Shown piece after piece: positions 59,701-64,000 of a stretch of DNA of 64,000 bases. The number at the start of each line of letters is the position of its first letter. Positions within the stretch are counted from its first letter, which is position 1. The stretch covers positions 22,568,001-22,632,000 of the forward strand of contig OY540810.1 of assembly GCA_961205875.1 (NCBI GenBank), in the 5' to 3' direction. Made by a program: the position numbers and the translations under genes. The notes beneath the pieces were generated by a model. The model ran no database searches and had not been told where the DNA came from. It saw only the letters and a program-made list of their open reading frames with translations. This DNA is from Sialis fuliginosa (lineage: Eukaryota; Arthropoda; Insecta; Megaloptera; Sialidae).

Positions 59701-60200
59701 TGTGTTTTACACAACACTCAATATCTTACAAATATAACAATATTATACAACACTAATATAAAACAACTGATCGATAAAATTACAATACAGAATTTGAAAC
59801 AAATCAATGTAAAATAAACTTATTAACAATATCATTTTTTTTTTCAAACTCATCCATAAAAAATATTTTTATTTACACCATAATTTTAAAAACGTATTTC
59901 AAAAAAATAAAATATTAAAAAGAAATAATACTTTTCTGTTGTTAGTTTTTAAGTATTTGTATCAACAGTTATTAATTATTAAAAATATAATAGTTCTATG
60001 GTAAAAAGAATTTGGTTAAAACCATATTACGTTATAAAACTAATTATCAATTTAATTAATATAACAACATTTACTAAAAATTATTATACATATGTGAGAA
60101 AAATTCAATTTAAAAAAATTATTTCAATTTACTAAAATATTCTTACTTCTTTGAGGAATTTTAATATTCAAATTTAAGATTTCTTCTTTCCCAACTGTTC
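56761..60200. other. Intergenic region between convergent genes, nothing recognised
   Basis: About 3.4 kb of AT-rich sequence before the MED13 stop. It may include a long MED13 3' UTR. A small inverted pair (GAACACGGCT near 58801 and AGCCGTGTTC near 58852) is visible. I see no gene. Confidence 0.45.
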
Positions 60201-63200
60201 TTATAACAACGATGTCGTCATATGATACAGTTGCATTAATACTTGTATATGTACCGGTAAACAGGATAATCGGTCATGAGAATTTGAGTCAATGGCCAGC
60301 CACGAGAGCGCATTATAACCTTCAAGCACGTATCTGTAATGAACCAACATGTTTTTATCATGACATAACACAGGCATACAATTTATTATGTACTATTGTC
60401 AAACTATTATAAAAGAGCTAACAAAATTTATTAGCTAATGAGCACTTTCATTAATATTAAGGGTACCTATTCATTCTTTGTTATTATCTATGCTGTGTAT
60501 ATTTGTTTTCGATTTACAAAATTATGTAGTGGATATATGTTGTATATGTTTAAATATACAACATATATCCACTGCATATGTTTAAATATTTAATCTCATG
60601 TAAACTATATAAAATATTTTTTCAAAAATTTACCTTAAAACATCTGTTGTGTATTGTGAATCGAGCGGGTGTACCGAGACTGCCGACTGTTGTTGTAGCA
60701 AATCATCGGAACTCTGTTGAATCGATGGACTGTGCAGATGCAAAGCATTTTTCAAGAATGCGGGACACACATCTTCTAAGTGTGGACATGAAGCCCAAAA
60801 CCACGACGGCATTCGACCAGTCGGTGCTGTTGACACCAGATATCCCAGTGCAAGTGGCTGCTGTAAGAGAGTACCGACTTCTTCTTGGTGCTCGGCTCCA
60901 TTGTTGTCACGGTCGCACAGACTCCTTCTGTCTCCATCTCCTCCTCCCATTCCACCTCCAGGGCTGCCTTCAACGCCGGGACTCTCGTGTCTCGGACTGA
61001 CGCCCGGGCTGTTACCACCACCAGGTCCTGTTTCAGGCCAAGTGTTGAACAGATCACTGAATACGTTATTAATTCCCTCAATTTCTCCTGTTATGTCATC
61101 ATTCAGTAACTCCTCGGAGAAAAATTCCTCATCGCCTAAATCTGGTCCGTTTAAGTTTTGTTGAAATGCTGTCTGAGAACTCTGTGACGTAGCGCTCGTT
61201 GGAAATACGAGGATATGTGTACAACTGACATCGTGAGGTGTTGACAGTTGACAGTTCACGCTGGCTTGGCTGAATCTTTCGTCTGGGGTAAATTGGTCAG
61301 GCATAAGTCTTAATGCTGAATCAGCTTCAAGACTAACCAAACAGGCACTCAGGATACATGGAACTCCATTGGGGTACACGAGGGAACATTGACTGCACAA
61401 TTCTTTTAGATGTTTTGACGCCTTTAACAGTGCCTTTCTACTTAGTAACCAACTCCAACCCTTCAGTTCTCCGTGTCCTATTCTTCCTATTCTACCAACA
61501 ACAAGCCTCCATGGTCTTACACTCTGAGACATCACACCCAAAATAAAGTCCATGAGCCTTTGTAAGCCAAATCGTCTGGCTGATGCCTTTTTTCTTCTGC
61601 TTCTGTTTGGAACATCAATGTTTATAATCACTGTTTCGAAAATTTCTCCTCTTTCATCAGTAGCAACCGCAATTAACCAACTTTGATCTTCCGATAAACA
61701 ATAACTAAGATATAAAACTGAACAATCTTCGTTGCTTATTTGGCCAAATGATTCGGCAGATTCAATACGATCTTTTAGAGATGCCAAAATATATGGAGGA
61801 GTATAAAGTTTATATGGCGCTCGATTTTTTTCCTGTAAAAAATTGTTAAATATGAATATAATTTCATATAATAAATATTTTAATTTAATAATATGTCATT
61901 CAGAAACCAAAACAGTGAACTTCACGAAACAGTAAAGAAATATTAAAAAAGTTACTATACTTACATCTTTACTTTTAAGGAAAAGATCAGCCATAGCAGC
62001 TGTACCGAATCCAGTCAATGATTTCACATTAGCGGTATGTACGAGTAATCTACGACATTGTGAAAACACATTTAGTGCTAATGCTCTCATTGCATCCGCT
62101 TGCTTTGGTCGACCACGCGTTCCTCCCAATTCGGCGATACTTTCCAACGAAATGATTTGCACGCTCATATTGCTGCGTACGTTTTCAGAAACTGCAGCCA
62201 ATACGGCAGAGTAACATCGAAGCAACGCAAGGCAAGCTAGTCTTTGTAATTCGGGTTTATCTGTGCCCATCGTAAATGGATCAACTAAGTATATAACAAC
62301 TGAAGGAGGATGACTGTCATCTTCATCGTGTGGAGATTCGTTACTTGATATCGGAGGTGCTACAGAGGTAGGATTAGAACTATCATTAGATTCTGTATTT
62401 CCTCCGTTTCCTCCTGAATCTGAGTTACTTTTAGGTGTAGCTGGCGCAGCATCGCTAGACATCGCTGGTGATACAGAAGGTGGATTTGTGGTCCCTGAAT
62501 TCATTGAGTTAGAATTAGAGCTTTCTGGGGTTTCCAAAAGGGTATGATCCATTTGAATTTGATTTAGATATGGAGCCAAATGATGACGGCAGACCTAAAA
62601 ATAAATTATAATTAATAAAATATATTCATTAAATAAATCAAAGGAAAATCTACGATTTTTTTCAGTCCCTGATAAAAAAAATATGAATTGTTGTATTACT
62701 GGCATTAGTGTTATTTTACGTCCCTCTGCCTTTGAAAATTTCTCTCTCAGTGAAAAAAAATTGTAGAAAAAAGCATTTAGAAACTTCTTTCAAAAAAAAT
62801 TTGAAATTTTTCAGCAACCCTTAATTGGCCTATAACTTTTTAACCCATTAACGCCAAAGAATTTGGAATCTGTGTGATTCAATATTGCTCGTGTTTATAA
62901 TTTATAACAATTAGAAGTTGTTTTTTTATCAAATATTATTTATTCGCTAGCTACCTAAAGCTATATAGACCCATAGCTGTTTTAAAGTTATGTTCAATTT
63001 ACGAAATTTATTATTTAATCTAATTAGTTGCAAACTAGCCCCGCCTCAGGGCATATTTCACAATGGGTTGCCCTCGTCTTTGATGTGTTATGAGGAAAGG
63101 AATTCCAAGTAGAGATTTCAATTTCCTTTTTGAAAACTTTCATACTGCTCATTTTAACCAAAATTACAATTTGAATATTGCATAAATTTTTTGCTAAACA

Positions 63201-64000
63201 ACATTATAATAATGGTTAAATTGTTTCATTATTTTATAATTATAGTATACATAATTTATCTAGAGAGTTGTATAAAAATATATTTAAAGATTACAATGTG
63301 TTAAATACCTGTGCATAAAGTTTTAACATGTCACTTAATTTTCCATCGCCAAGCAACGTAAACCAATCATCTACAGGCTCATTGGCAAGTTTAGTTTTGG
63401 CTGTTTTTCCAACACGAAGTATTCCATCTCTTAAAACTTTAGTGATAGGTGCGTGTCGTCCCAGTTTGCATACTTCGTAAGCTGTACTAAGCTCTTTGAA
63501 AAACTTCTTTACTCTAGGTATGATTGCATCATTGTCTGGACATACAACAATATACGCTATATCTCTGGGATATGAGTACGGTTCCAATAATAATTTGTCC
63601 CAATGAAGAAGGGCATACGGTGATAGTGAAAGCCAATCTTTATCATGGCCAACGATTAGCGATGGTATTGGTTGCGGTTCACATCTGTCATCGGTACCTC
63701 GGCCAGCGAGTCGATGGAACTGTCTCCAAGTAAGCGGACCTTTGACTGTATACGGAGCTTCCCACAAACGCGTCGTACATTTTTTCTGTATCGCTTCTTG
63801 TAATAAAGGTTGGAGACAGTTCATGACACGAACAATATCTTGATTACAATGAGGTCCGGCAGCTCGTAAGAAAGGCCATCTAAGAGTTAATAAGAATTTA
63901 TTATTATTATTATTTATAACTTATAAAGAAGAATTATTAAATTTATAACATACCTATGAACAAATAAACTTCCCGAACTTGAACTTTTCCCATCAAATGC
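60201..64000 (-). CDS. skd: Mediator subunit MED13 (skuld), 3' portion
   Basis: MED13 links the CDK8 kinase module to core Mediator and so controls transcription in the nucleus. The visible coding exons are 64000-63954 (partial), 63879-63309, 62594-61965, 61832-60634 and 60333-60201, about 859 codons in one frame. The gene enters from beyond the right edge. MED13 blocks are clear: PLTWRQFHRLAGRGTDDRCE, LSPYALLHWDKLLLEPYSYP and the MedPIWI region (NIDVPNRSRRKKASARRFGL, WRLVVGRIGRIGHGELKG). The C terminus reads QPLALGYLVSTAPTG, CPAFLKNALHLHSP and finally YNALSWLAIDS, DRLSCLPVH. A Ser/Asn/Pro-rich insert lies at about 62340-62560. The last exon is short (133 bp) and follows a 300-bp intron with a perfect hairpin. 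Confidence 0.95.
60528..60573. repeat. Perfect 20-bp-stem hairpin in the last MED13 intron
   Basis: AGTGGATATATGTTGTATAT is exactly mirrored by ATATACAACATATATCCACT around a 6-base loop (GTTTAA). It lies about 60 bases downstream, in the gene's direction, of the donor of exon 60634-61832. Confidence 0.88.

Noticed and set aside
60776-61164. Several overlapping ORFs on both strands across the MED13 exon
   Set aside because: They are out of frame with the MED13 reading frame, which is supported by strong family similarity and splice sites.
1-64000. tRNA or rRNA genes
   Set aside because: I saw no convincing tRNA A/B box with a cloverleaf and no rRNA-like stretch by eye; a covariance-model scan would settle it.

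Overview
The window is eukaryotic: about 70% A+T, intron-rich genes with GT..AG splice sites, and a heavy load of transposable elements. A mitochondrial-clan P450 closest to the ecdysteroid enzyme CYP315A1 (shadow), a calypso (BAP1) orthologue and a Helitron of the type common in insects point to an insect. I cannot fix the order from sequence alone.

Layout. 1-9466 is intergenic and made largely of repeats, including a Helitron nested in an 8-bp-TSD element. 9467-19037 (+) is the P450, whose 7.6-kb first intron holds a near-perfect 0.57-kb palindrome, a hAT-like MITE and a recent, internally deleted Pao/BEL LTR element. 19506-21571 (-) is calypso, tail to tail with the P450. 24772-26725 (+) is the DNA primase large subunit (PRIM2), divergent from calypso. 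31901-53951 (-) is clueless/CLUH in 18 coding exons. Its first intron is about 15 kb and is packed with inverted-repeat elements, including a 3.3-kb palindrome with nearly identical 1.6-kb arms. 54774-55409 (+) is an intronless sesquipedalian (PHETA) gene, head to head with clu. 60201-64000 (-) is the 3' part of Mediator subunit MED13 (skuld); its upstream exons lie beyond the window.

The genes are unrelated housekeeping or developmental loci: steroid hydroxylation, H2A deubiquitination, replication priming, mitochondrial mRNA binding, endosomal recycling and transcription control. Nothing suggests a functional cluster. Exons were joined by hand from reading frame, splice sites and family similarity. 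The P450 (501 codons with stop), PRIM2 (540), calypso (537) and clu (1345) each assemble into one continuous frame.

The most notable content is structural. At least a dozen elements are non-coding or degraded and have long inverted arms. Several have exact target-site duplications that let me define their ends, and several are nested. The giant palindrome in the clu intron is the best candidate for something undescribed.
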